Of a stretch of 7,415 bases of DNA, positions 1 through 6,812 are shown in pieces. The stretch comes from Acidobacteriaceae bacterium (lineage in GTDB: Bacteria > Acidobacteriota > Terriglobia > Terriglobales > Acidobacteriaceae): the NCBI GenBank assembly GCA_025929125.1, contig JAICMT010000069.1, positions 1 to 7,415 of the forward strand, written 5' to 3'. How positions within the stretch are numbered: the stretch's first letter is position 1; every line of letters starts with the position of its first letter. The notes under the pieces are model-generated. The model did not search any database. It was not told where the DNA came from and saw only the letters and a program-made list of their open reading frames with translations. A program made the translations under genes and the position numbers.

Positions 1-2385
1 GACTCGCGGAGCGTAGTCCGGCGTGGCGTAGTTCTTCCGCTTGCGCATCCGGTCGATCACGGCGAACACGCCGATGATAATGAGGCGCGCCGACATCAGG
101 ATGTCCCCCACGAAGAACACGGCAATCACGAAGTGGTTGAAGAACGCCCAGATCGCAAAGGCCACACCGTCCACTCGCGCCTGCCATATCTGGTGACCCT
201 TCAGCGGAGGCATCACCTCAGCGCGCGTCCTGCCCATCAGCTCCGAGACCGGCACAATCTTGTAGCCGTGCGCCCGAAGCGCATCGATCAGCACCGGTAG
301 GGCCTTCACCGTCACGGAACGGTCACCACCGCCGTCGTGCAGCAGAATAATGGAGCCCCGCACCCACGGCCTCGTTTTCATCGATTCAATCTGCTGGAAG
401 ACGCTCTCGATAATCTCCTGGGATGTTTTGCGCGGGTGTTCGTCCCAGTCGTTGGTGTCGATCTTGTCTCCCACAATCACGTACCCGAGGTCCTGGATAC
501 GTGAGGCGGGAGCCGCCTGATCGTTCGTATCCGGCTCCTGATCGATCGAGTAGGGAGGCCGGAAGTACAACGGCTGCACGCCCAAGATCGAAGCAAAGAG
601 TCGCTCCGTAATGTTCAATTCGAAATCGACATTGGCATTGGAGATTTCGCTGATGTCCGGATGAAACCACGTATGGTTTCCGATCTCGTGCCCCTCCCGG
701 TACACCCGCCGAACCAGACCGGCATTATTCTGGGCTGCCGCACCGATCATGAAAAACGTGCCGCTGACCTTCTTCTTCTTCAGAATGTCCAGGATCTGCG
801 GCGTCCACGTTGCATCTGGCCCATCGTCGAAGCTCAGCGCGACCTCTCCCGGATGGTAGCCCGTTTGTTCCACCCGGTACGACAGCGGAATGGTCGTCAT
901 CTTCTCCGCGGTAATGTTGCGGAACTGTGGAGGCACGGAGTCATCGTCATCCATCGTGATCTCGCGCCGTCCATTCTGCATCTTTCGATCGATGTGCAGG
1001 ATGTCGCCTTCGCCCTCGGTATCCACGTCAAAGCCCGGCTCTACGGCAGCCAGGTCCTTTACCGGATCGGAGTTCACCGGCTTGTCCCATATCTTCCAGA
1101 GCGAGTTGTCTTCCTGCCCCAGCCTCCACAGCGAGAAACTTTCGATCCCAAGCGCACGCGCCGCTCGCATCTGGTTCAGCACTGTGGCTCCGTCCAGAAA
1201 CCACACCTGGTGGCGAACGTGCGCGTCATCGTCGTCGTAGGCAAAATGGGCATTCAACGAGTCAGGATCCAACTGGATCTCCGCATCGGCGTCGCTCGCC
1301 GCCTGCCACGCATCCTGCGTGGAAATCTCCTGCACATTCAAAACTTTCGGCTCGGCAGGCTTCGCTCCACGCTTCGGTGGGTCGGGTATGGTGGTGGTCC
1401 AGTCATACCCATAGTTGCCGATCGCGCAGATCGCCTTCTCTTTCGGAATCGTCTTCAGGACCTCCCGCAGGTTGTCCAGAAACCAATCCTGGCTCGCAAT
1501 CGGCCCGGGCGCGCTGCCGGTCTGGTGCTCGTCGTAGTTCATCAGCAGCAGACCGTCGGAGTTGTTGGCCATGTCCTTCAGGTCGTAGTCATCGTCGCCC
1601 ACCGGAACATTGATATACAGCTTCAGATTGCGGCTGTGCAGTGCGCGATACAGATCCGTGACCAGCGAGATATAGCCCTGCTGCGCCTGCGCAGGGATCT
1701 CCTCAAAATCCATGGAGATACCCCGGTAGCTCGGGTTCGCCCCAAGAAACTTCTCCACCTGCTGGATAAAGTTTGCCCGGGAGTCCGCATTAGTAAGAAA
1801 GTCTCCGATCCCGGACATGAATTCATTCCGGACCGGATTGTAGTTATTGACCAGCGGAAAAACTTCGGTATCTTCATTCGCGGCCTTGATCGTGTGCGCA
1901 ACCCGGCCCTCGTGATCGACCGCGTGGATATTGGAGCCGTTCACCACCTCGAATGGCCGGTTGTCGATCGAGTACGACGTCAGCGTGCCATCGGGTGTAA
2001 CCACATGCAGCCATTCCGGAAACAGCATGTCGATCTGGTGGATATGCTGCTTCAGGGATGAGTAGCTCGCCGGGTCGTCCTCGACATAGTAAGCCGCGCG
2101 AACGCCCTGTCCGGAGTTCAGCGTAATGTCCGACGCTTTCAAGCCATTTTTACGCCGAGTGCTGCGCCTATGGGTTGCTTTGGATTGATTCGCCGAATAA
2201 CTGCTCGCCGGCGTGTACGTATGTCTCGGGGTATTGAAGAACAATTCGGGCAGTGCGGTCATCCGCACCAGCCCAACTACGAAGGTCGCTCCTATGACAC
2301 ACCCGGCCAGCGCCAGAAAATCGAAAATCTTGCGGAGGCGCTTCCAGCGTTTTCGTTGAGGGTCGTAGAAGACTTGCTGCGTCAT
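1..2385 (-). CDS. GH18 glycosidase / NodB polysaccharide deacetylase fusion, membrane anchored (C-terminus cut by window edge)
   Basis: The reverse strand is open for 795 codons from ATG at 2385 to the left edge. An in-frame TAG at 2446-2448, with no other start codon between, fixes the start; no clear Shine-Dalgarno is visible. Residues 22-41 form a membrane segment, after basic residues 11-19. Residues about 90-435 are a GH18 domain of the YaaH/SleL type: strand motif GISMDFEE with catalytic Glu228, NYDEH at 283-287, and a WRLGQED stretch near 420-426. Residues about 505-720 are a NodB deacetylase domain with every motif intact: SFDDGPD 518-524 (Asp520, metal Asp521), His571 and His575, RPPYS 609-613, Asp644 to Trp647, and LLHDGGG 681-687. 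Residues about 740-777 are hydrophobic, followed by a basic stretch. In related acidobacterial proteins, as I recall, a GT2 synthase domain follows; here it would lie outside the window. Inferred role: making, deacetylating and trimming an N-acetylglucosamine-type exopolysaccharide, with GH18 and NodB outside the cytoplasmic membrane. Substrate is unknown. Confidence 0.93.
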   Translation of the reverse strand, partial: MTQQVFYDPQRKRWKRLRKIFDFLALAGCVIGATFVVGLVRMTALPELFFNTPRHTYTPASSYSANQSKATHRRSTRRKNGLKASDITLNSGQGVRAAYYVEDDPASYSSLKQHIHQIDMLFPEWLHVVTPDGTLTSYSIDNRPFEVVNGSNIHAVDHEGRVAHTIKAANEDTEVFPLVNNYNPVRNEFMSGIGDFLTNADSRANFIQQVEKFLGANPSYRGISMDFEEIPAQAQQGYISLVTDLYRALHSRNLKLYINVPVGDDDYDLKDMANNSDGLLLMNYDEHQTGSAPGPIASQDWFLDNLREVLKTIPKEKAICAIGNYGYDWTTTIPDPPKRGAKPAEPKVLNVQEISTQDAWQAASDADAEIQLDPDSLNAHFAYDDDDAHVRHQVWFLDGATVLNQMRAARALGIESFSLWRLGQEDNSLWKIWDKPVNSDPVKDLAAVEPGFDVDTEGEGDILHIDRKMQNGRREITMDDDDSVPPQFRNITAEKMTTIPLSYRVEQTGYHPGEVALSFDDGPDATWTPQILDILKKKKVSGTFFMIGAAAQNNAGLVRRVYREGHEIGNHTWFHPDISEISNANVDFELNITERLFASILGVQPLYFRPPYSIDQEPDTNDQAAPASRIQDLGYVIVGDKIDTNDWDEHPRKTSQEIIESVFQQIESMKTRPWVRGSIILLHDGGGDRSVTVKALPVLIDALRAHGYKIVPVSELMGRTRAEVMPPLKGHQIWQARVDGVAFAIWAFFNHFVIAVFFVGDILMSARLIIIGVFAVIDRMRKRKNYATPDYAPRV

Positions 2386-2541
2386 AGGTGGTTGAGGTGT
2401 TCCAGTCGATGGACAATCACGGCCTGGGTGGTCCCATCGCTCATCCTAACAGCCGGGTTCTACGCGAATAAATGGCTAAGCGGTCACCTGTTGCGTGGGA
2501 TGCGGGCGGAGCAATGCTGCGCCGGGTATCATGACCGCTGG
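2386..2541. promoter_or_regulatory. Divergent intergenic region, likely promoters for both flanking genes
   Basis: This 156-bp gap separates the start codons of two divergent envelope-glycan genes, so promoters for both should lie here. No strong sigma-70 promoter is visible. The best leftward candidate is weak: TAGGAT (minus strand, 2443-2448) as a -10 element, with a poor TTATTC hexamer (2466-2471) 17 bp upstream. The AT-rich patch at about 2465-2474 stands out in an otherwise GC-rich region. An 8-bp inverted repeat lies in the half nearer the GT-C gene. If that gene starts at 2500 instead of 2542, the gap shrinks to 114 bp. Confidence 0.45.
2479..2539. repeat. 8-bp inverted repeat AGCGGTCA / TGACCGCT
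   Basis: AGCGGTCA at 2479-2486 is repeated exactly as its reverse complement TGACCGCT at 2532-2539, with 45 bp between the arms. The second arm ends 2 bp before the preferred start codon at 2542. It could be a two-site operator or a long-range leader stem. A chance perfect 8-bp pair in a region this size is not rare, so function is uncertain even though the repeat itself is certain. Confidence 0.4.
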
Positions 2542-4002
2542 ATGGAAAACGAACGGAACCGTTGGAGAGCCATCATCCTGGCAGCGCTCGCTGCCGGTCT
2601 GCTGCTTCGTCTCTGGTTCTTGCGACATGCACCGGCCGTCAGTGGCGACGGGCTGGTGTACGGCGGTATTGCAAAGAACTGGCTCACACGCGGTGTCTAC
2701 GGCTTCGATACAGACGGCGGCGGCTTCGTCAGCCCCACCTTGATTCGCCTCCCCGGCTACCCCATCTTCCTCGCAGTCTGCTTCAAACTCTTCGGTGTGG
2801 AACGTTACTCTGCTATCCGCTATCTACAGGTGCTGACGGACCTCATCACCTGCGCGTTCTGCGCCGCGACAGCACGAAGGCTGCTGGGAAAACGCGCAGG
2901 CCTCGCGACCCTTTGCCTTGCCGCGTTCTGCCCTTTCACGGCGGACTACGCACCGGCCATCCTGACGGAATGCCTGGTGCTCCTCACGATCGCTGTAGCG
3001 TTTTATGCATTCCTGCGCTGGCATCAGGCCGGCGCGGCCTTCAATCGCTGGCTTTGGCTTCTAAGTGCCTCGCTCACCGCTTCCCTCCTGCTTCGTCCGG
3101 AGCAGGGCCTGCTTGCGGCATCAATCCTGCCGGCGATGGCTTGGGTCCTATGGCGCAAGCATCGCAGCCTCGGGCCCGTCTTGGCGTGTGCAGCCTGCGT
3201 CCTGATTCCGCTCGTTCCCTGGACGGTGCGGAACTGGCGTTCCTTCCACGTCTTCCAGCCGCTCGCTCCACGCTACGCCAACGATCCCGGCGAATCGCCC
3301 CCGCTCGGATTTGCGCGATGGTATCGCACCTGGGCCATCGATTTCTCTTCCACCGACCAGGTGTACTGGAACTACAACACCGACCGAATCGACCCCAACA
3401 TGCTGCCCGAGCGCGCCTTCGATTCAGGCTCGCCAGTAGAAACTGACCGTGTCCGCCGCCAGACTCTCGAGCTCCTGAACACGTATAACCAGAGCGCTGT
3501 GCAGACACCCGCAACCGAAGCTGGATTCGCAGCCCTTGCGAAACAACGCATCCGCTCGCATCCGCTCCGCTACTACATTGGCTTGCCGCTCGCTCGCCTC
3601 GCCGATATGGCACTCCGTCCCAGAACCGAAATGATGGCCATACCTCTCGAGTGGTGGCGCTGGCGAGGACATCTGCGCACCTCCCTCATGGCAGTCGGAT
3701 ACGCGGCGCTCAATCTGTTCTATCTTGCTCTCGCCATCGCAGGATTTCTGAAGTGGAGGCGATCCAGGTTCGCTCCGGATCCCCCGCTCGCCTGGGCCAT
3801 GATCGCAACCGTGACGTTGCGCTGCATCCTCCTGCTCACCATCGATAACTCCGAGCCCAGATACACGCTGGAGTTCTTCCCGGTGGTGTTTATCGGCGCT
3901 GCCGCTGTTTTTGCAAAGCGCCTCGCGTCAAGCCACAGAACTGCGCCGGACCAGCCGGGCCGTCCGCTCGGAGAAACGCCACAACTGGAGACAACCCTAT
4001 GA
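2542..4002 (+). CDS. GT-C fold membrane glycosyltransferase (PMT_2/ArnT/RgtA-like, GT39/GT83 type)
   Basis: A 486-residue polytopic membrane protein. Family members transfer a sugar from a polyprenyl-phosphate donor to a lipid, glycan or protein on the outer face of the cytoplasmic membrane. The first membrane helix is at about residues 10-27. Asp36 (SGDGLVY) sits in the first outer loop, where these enzymes keep their catalytic Asp, and the family-like RLPGYP follows at 69-74. Many hydrophobic helices come next, with PWTVRN at 226-231. A soluble outer loop of about 235-350 and EPRY at 438-441 before the last helix are also typical. I chose ATG 2542 because it gives a short basic N-terminus directly before helix 1. 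An in-frame ATG at 2500 would add 14 residues, and neither has a good Shine-Dalgarno. The frame stays open back to 2170, but that part is opposite the divergent gene and is not membrane-like. The gene ends in an ATGA overlap with the cytochrome gene. Acceptor and sugar cannot be told from the sequence. Confidence 0.85.
   Translation: MENERNRWRAIILAALAAGLLLRLWFLRHAPAVSGDGLVYGGIAKNWLTRGVYGFDTDGGGFVSPTLIRLPGYPIFLAVCFKLFGVERYSAIRYLQVLTDLITCAFCAATARRLLGKRAGLATLCLAAFCPFTADYAPAILTECLVLLTIAVAFYAFLRWHQAGAAFNRWLWLLSASLTASLLLRPEQGLLAASILPAMAWVLWRKHRSLGPVLACAACVLIPLVPWTVRNWRSFHVFQPLAPRYANDPGESPPLGFARWYRTWAIDFSSTDQVYWNYNTDRIDPNMLPERAFDSGSPVETDRVRRQTLELLNTYNQSAVQTPATEAGFAALAKQRIRSHPLRYYIGLPLARLADMALRPRTEMMAIPLEWWRWRGHLRTSLMAVGYAALNLFYLALAIAGFLKWRRSRFAPDPPLAWAMIATVTLRCILLLTIDNSEPRYTLEFFPVVFIGAAAVFAKRLASSHRTAPDQPGRPLGETPQLETTL
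3987..3990 (+). promoter_or_regulatory. Ribosome binding site of the multiheme cytochrome gene
   Basis: GGAG lies 8 nt before the ATG at 3999, inside the last codons of the GT-C gene. It is the clearest Shine-Dalgarno in the window. It supports ATG 3999 as the cytochrome start and allows new initiation as well as coupling at the ATGA overlap. Confidence 0.6.
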
Positions 4003-5642
4003 ACGCACGGAGAGTAGTCGGCATCGGATGCGTGTGTGTCTTGGCTGTATGTGCGCTGGCGGCCGCTGTCGTTTACTCGCGTGGCTTTCGCGCCTCCTCC
4101 ACCCCGGGCACATGGGAGACTGCGGTAGCACGCTATCTGCGCGACTTTACCATTCCCCGCGCCGAGCGTCGCCGCACCAATCCATTCGCCGGCGATCCGA
4201 ATGCCTTGCAGCAGGGCCGCCAGGCCTTTCTCGCGCGCTGTGCGTTCTGCCACGGTATAGATGGCCGTGGTGCCACACCGATCGGGGCCAATCAGTATCC
4301 TCGAGTTCCCGATCTGCGCCTGCCCGCCACTCAGCGCTTGAGCGACGGCGACATCCACTACATCATCGAGAATGGCGTGCAGCTTACCGGCATGCCGGCA
4401 ATGCACTCGCAGTCCTCCTCTGAAAGCTGGAAGCTCGTCGCCTACATTCGCAACTTCCGCTCCGTCACGCCCAGAGAGTCCGCCGTCCAGCAGCGGGTCT
4501 CAAGCTCAGCGCGCTATGTAGGCTCCGAATCCTGCCGCTCGTGTCACACCTCCATCTACGACCGTTGGAAGAACACGCCCATGGCAAATGTGGTGCGCGA
4601 TCCCCGGACACATCCGGATGCGATCATTCCTGATCTCCGCACCAACAACGTGGCCCCATTCACCGTTGATCAGGTGGCCTTCGTCTATGGCAGCAAGTGG
4701 AAGCAGCGATACTTTACCCGCGTCGGCGATGACTACTACCCGCTCCCGGTGCAATGGGACGTCGGGAACAAAAAGTGGCTCAAGTACCACGTCCCTGACA
4801 CCGGTGCGGACTGGTGGACCGCATTTTATCCATCGGACAACATGCAACGGCCCACCGGGCCGACCTGCGACGGTTGCCACTCGGTCAACTATGACATCCA
4901 CACTAAACAGGTTGCGGAATGGAATGTCGGCTGCGAACGCTGCCACGGCCCGGGCAGCGAACACGTTGCCCATCCCACCCGCAACAACATCCTCAATCCA
5001 TCTGAAATGGATGACGTCGCTTCCAACGACACCTGCATCCAGTGCCATTCCCAGGGACATCCTGGCAACGGGCTGATCGAGGGCAAAGCCCATGACTGGC
5101 CCGTCGGCTATCATGTCGGGCTCCGGCTAGCAGACTTCTGGAAGCTCGATTCCGGCACGCTCGGCCAAACGGACTTTCTGCAATTCCCCGATGGCACCGC
5201 TCACAAAAACCGCATGCAAGGGAACGATTTCATCCAGAGCGTGATGTACCGACACGGCGTAACCTGTGCATCCTGTCACGATGTTCACGGAACCGAAAAC
5301 TATGCCCAGCTGAGGGAACCTGGGGACAAAATCTGTCTCGACTGCCACTCCCCAGCCTCTCCCAATGGCCCGCACACCGCGACTCTCGAAGAACACACCC
5401 ACCACAAAGCGGGCAGTCAGGGGAGCAGTTGCATTGCCTGCCACATGCCCAAGATCGAGAGCGAAGGTGTGCCTGGATCGTTCGTCCGCTCTCACACCTT
5501 CCGCTTCATCCCACCTGGCATGACCGACAAATACAAGATCCCCAATCCCTGTACCTCGTGCCACACCGATAAATCCACCGCCTGGGCCGGCAACGAATTG
5601 GCATCGTGGAAGACCGCCTCGCCCTGGCGTGTTGCGCCATGA
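3999..5642 (+). CDS. Nine-heme c-type cytochrome: N-terminal monoheme cytochrome c domain plus eight-heme cytochrome c554-like region
   Basis: A 547-residue exported electron-transfer protein. Residues 4-26 are a basic then hydrophobic signal or anchor segment. Residues about 65-155 form a class I cytochrome c domain, with CAFCH at 81-85 and a likely axial Met132 in TGMPAM. Eight more CXXCH sites follow, with Cys at 179, 290, 312, 346, 423, 446, 478 and 518. The spacing, the GPTCDGCHSVN, CERCHGPGSEH and CIACHMP contexts, and the doubled pairs resemble the cytochrome c554 / doubled-CXXCH families. Related proteins often continue into TPR repeats after the last heme. This one stops 25 residues after His522 (SPWRVAP), apparently naturally, since no frameshift is seen. 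Export and heme ligation would occur in the periplasm. The gene overlaps the GT-C gene by 4 nt (ATGA) and has a good GGAG, so co-translation is likely. Its redox partner is unknown, and the sequence does not establish a catalytic role such as nitrite or hydroxylamine chemistry. Confidence 0.92.
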   Translation: MNARRVVGIGCVCVLAVCALAAAVVYSRGFRASSTPGTWETAVARYLRDFTIPRAERRRTNPFAGDPNALQQGRQAFLARCAFCHGIDGRGATPIGANQYPRVPDLRLPATQRLSDGDIHYIIENGVQLTGMPAMHSQSSSESWKLVAYIRNFRSVTPRESAVQQRVSSSARYVGSESCRSCHTSIYDRWKNTPMANVVRDPRTHPDAIIPDLRTNNVAPFTVDQVAFVYGSKWKQRYFTRVGDDYYPLPVQWDVGNKKWLKYHVPDTGADWWTAFYPSDNMQRPTGPTCDGCHSVNYDIHTKQVAEWNVGCERCHGPGSEHVAHPTRNNILNPSEMDDVASNDTCIQCHSQGHPGNGLIEGKAHDWPVGYHVGLRLADFWKLDSGTLGQTDFLQFPDGTAHKNRMQGNDFIQSVMYRHGVTCASCHDVHGTENYAQLREPGDKICLDCHSPASPNGPHTATLEEHTHHKAGSQGSSCIACHMPKIESEGVPGSFVRSHTFRFIPPGMTDKYKIPNPCTSCHTDKSTAWAGNELASWKTASPWRVAP

Positions 5643-5692
5643 GTGTTGCCGACGAACACGCTCCTCACAATCAGCGTCATTCCGCTTGCTGA
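5639..5692 (+). other. 17-codon mini-ORF overlapping the cytochrome stop, in frame with era
   Basis: An ATG at 5639 overlaps the cytochrome stop (ATGA), opens 17 codons (MSVADEHAPHNQRHSAC) and closes with TGA at 5690-5692. It is in the same frame as era, separated from it by only five codons (GTA GAT AAT CAA GAA). It may carry ribosomes from the cytochrome gene towards era, or may be chance. The peptide has no recognisable features. Confidence 0.15.
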
Positions 5693-5695
5693 GTA

Positions 5696-5701
5696 GATAA
5701 T
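5696..5701 (+). promoter_or_regulatory. Possible -10 element (GATAAT) for era
   Basis: GATAAT matches the TATAAT consensus at five of six positions and ends 6 nt before the era ATG at 5708. Transcription would then begin at or next to the start codon, giving a leaderless message. That fits the lack of a Shine-Dalgarno before era. No good -35 hexamer is seen at the usual distance, so the call is weak. Confidence 0.2.
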
Positions 5702-5707
5702 CAAGAA

Positions 5708-6763
5708 ATGGCGTTTCGCTCCGGCTTCGTCTCCATCATCGGCCGCCCCAATGCGGGCAAATCCACGTTGCTGAATGCGCTGCTCCGGCAGAAGCTCGCC
5801 ATCGTCACCCACAAGCCGCAGACCACGCGAACACGCATTCATGGCGTGCTTGAAGTTCCAACCAAAAAGAAATCCAAGGGCGAGCCCGGACACCCAGCCG
5901 CCCAGGTCGTGCTCGTCGACACCCCAGGCGTACACAAGCCCGCAACCCAGCTCGACCGCCGCATGATGCAGGAGGTCCAGGACGCGCTGGAGTCGCGCGA
6001 TGCAGTGCTGTTCCTCGTCGATGTCACCCACCAGCTGCCGCGCACCGAAGAGGGCGAACGCGCCAAACTCACCGGCCGAATGGCCAAGAGCTCCGCCGAA
6101 GACGAGTTCACCCTCTCCTTCGTAAAGAAGCTCGACTGTCCCGTCATCCTCGTCCTCAACAAAATCGATGCAGTGCGCAAGCAGGAGCTTCTGCCGCTCA
6201 TCGCGCATTGGAGCGCACAGCACACCTTCGCCGACGTCGTCCCCATCTCCGCGCGGAAAAAAGAAGGCCTCGATCTGCTTCTGGAAAAGATCGTCGCTGT
6301 TCTGCCCGAGGGTCAGCGCTACTTCCCGCGCCACCAAGTCACCGACCAGCCCGAGCGCTTCCTCGTTGCCGAACTCATCCGCGAGAAAATCCTGCTGCTC
6401 ACCGGCGAAGAGGTTCCCTACGCCACCGCCGTAGTTATCGAGCGCTTTCAGGAACCGGAGTCAGCCAAAAAGCTAAAAGACGGCCGCCTTCCTCTCACCC
6501 GGATCTCCGCCGCCATCTACTGCGAGCGCGAAGGGCAGAAGGCCATCCTCATCGGCAATCAAGGGTCCATGCTCAAGCAGATTGGCACCGCCGCTCGCAA
6601 GGACATCGAAAGCCTGCTCGGCACCCGCGTCTTCCTGGAACTCTTCGTCAAGGTGCAGGAGGACTGGCGCTCCAGCCGCGGCTTCGTTGAGGAGCTGGAC
6701 TGGCGCCGCCAGATGGAACATATCGCCGCAAAACAGCAGCAGGAAGAACCCGAGACTCCGTGA
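5708..6763 (+). CDS. era: GTPase Era, 16S rRNA-binding ribosome assembly factor
   Basis: A 351-residue Era. The family binds GTP and the 3' end of 16S rRNA to help mature the 30S subunit in the cytoplasm. G-domain motifs are complete: G1 GRPNAGKS 12-19, the QTTRTR switch region 38-43, G3 DTPG 71-74, G4 NKID 151-154 and G5 SAR 181-183. The C-terminal KH domain spans about 210-320, with YATAVVIERF at 238-247, the IGNQG RNA-binding loop at 282-286, and LELFVKV at 310-316. E. coli Era is 301 residues; the extra length lies in a basic insert near 51-65 (between G2 and G3), a second insert near 108-140 (between G3 and G4), and a Gln/Glu-rich tail. ATG 5708 gives the standard N-terminus; the frame is stopped by TGA at 5690, and no start codon lies between. 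It is 65 nt after the cytochrome gene and convergent with the dehydrogenase gene. Confidence 0.97.
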   Translation: MAFRSGFVSIIGRPNAGKSTLLNALLRQKLAIVTHKPQTTRTRIHGVLEVPTKKKSKGEPGHPAAQVVLVDTPGVHKPATQLDRRMMQEVQDALESRDAVLFLVDVTHQLPRTEEGERAKLTGRMAKSSAEDEFTLSFVKKLDCPVILVLNKIDAVRKQELLPLIAHWSAQHTFADVVPISARKKEGLDLLLEKIVAVLPEGQRYFPRHQVTDQPERFLVAELIREKILLLTGEEVPYATAVVIERFQEPESAKKLKDGRLPLTRISAAIYCEREGQKAILIGNQGSMLKQIGTAARKDIESLLGTRVFLELFVKVQEDWRSSRGFVEELDWRRQMEHIAAKQQQEEPETP

Positions 6764-6771
6764 CGAGTCTC
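6752..6771. terminator. Hairpin at the end of era, possible bidirectional terminator
   Basis: GAGACTC (6752-6758) and GAGTCTC (6765-6771) form a perfect 7-bp stem with a 6-nt loop, and the era stop codon TGA (6761-6763) lies in the loop. A moderately pyrimidine-rich stretch follows (CTCTTCCTGCCCTTT), but there is no clean U tract, so intrinsic termination is only likely, not certain. The position between two convergent genes fits a shared terminator. Confidence 0.4.
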
Positions 6772-6812
6772 TAAGCTCTTCCTGCCCTTTACCTCCGCGT
6801 CAGCGGTCCGCG

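Noticed and set aside
661..2061. A 466-codon plus-strand open frame opposite the GH18/NodB gene
   Set aside because: It is antisense to a gene with fully intact catalytic motifs. Its translation has no recognisable domain and is rich in Arg, Val and Ile, as expected from the opposite strand of a high-GC gene.
2514..2534. Tiny upstream ORF (MLRRVS) preceded by GGCGGA
   Set aside because: Six codons in the intergenic region, with no conservation or attenuator structure visible; likely chance.
2170..2541. Upstream extension of the GT-C gene to an ATG at 2170
   Set aside because: It would overlap the divergent gene by 216 bp. Its translation is not membrane-like, and the family normally begins directly before the first helix.
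3074..3613. A 179-codon minus-strand frame inside the GT-C gene, and other similar frames across the window
   Set aside because: Antisense shadows of well-supported genes; compositionally biased, without domains or plausible start context.
4017..4055. Possible lipobox cysteines (Cys11, Cys18) in the cytochrome signal segment
   Set aside because: Residues before the cysteines (GIG-C, LAV-C) do not fit the lipobox at the key positions, and Cys11 is too close to the N-terminus. A normal signal or an uncleaved anchor is more likely.
3999..5642. Annotation of the cytochrome as ammonia-forming nitrite reductase or hydroxylamine oxidoreductase
   Set aside because: No CXXCK heme site typical of NrfA and no clear catalytic tyrosine crosslink signature; eight CXXCH sites alone do not define those enzymes.
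5671..5692. Short hairpin (TCAGC / GCTGA) between the cytochrome gene and era as a terminator
   Set aside because: Only a 5-bp stem with a 12-nt loop and no T tract afterwards.
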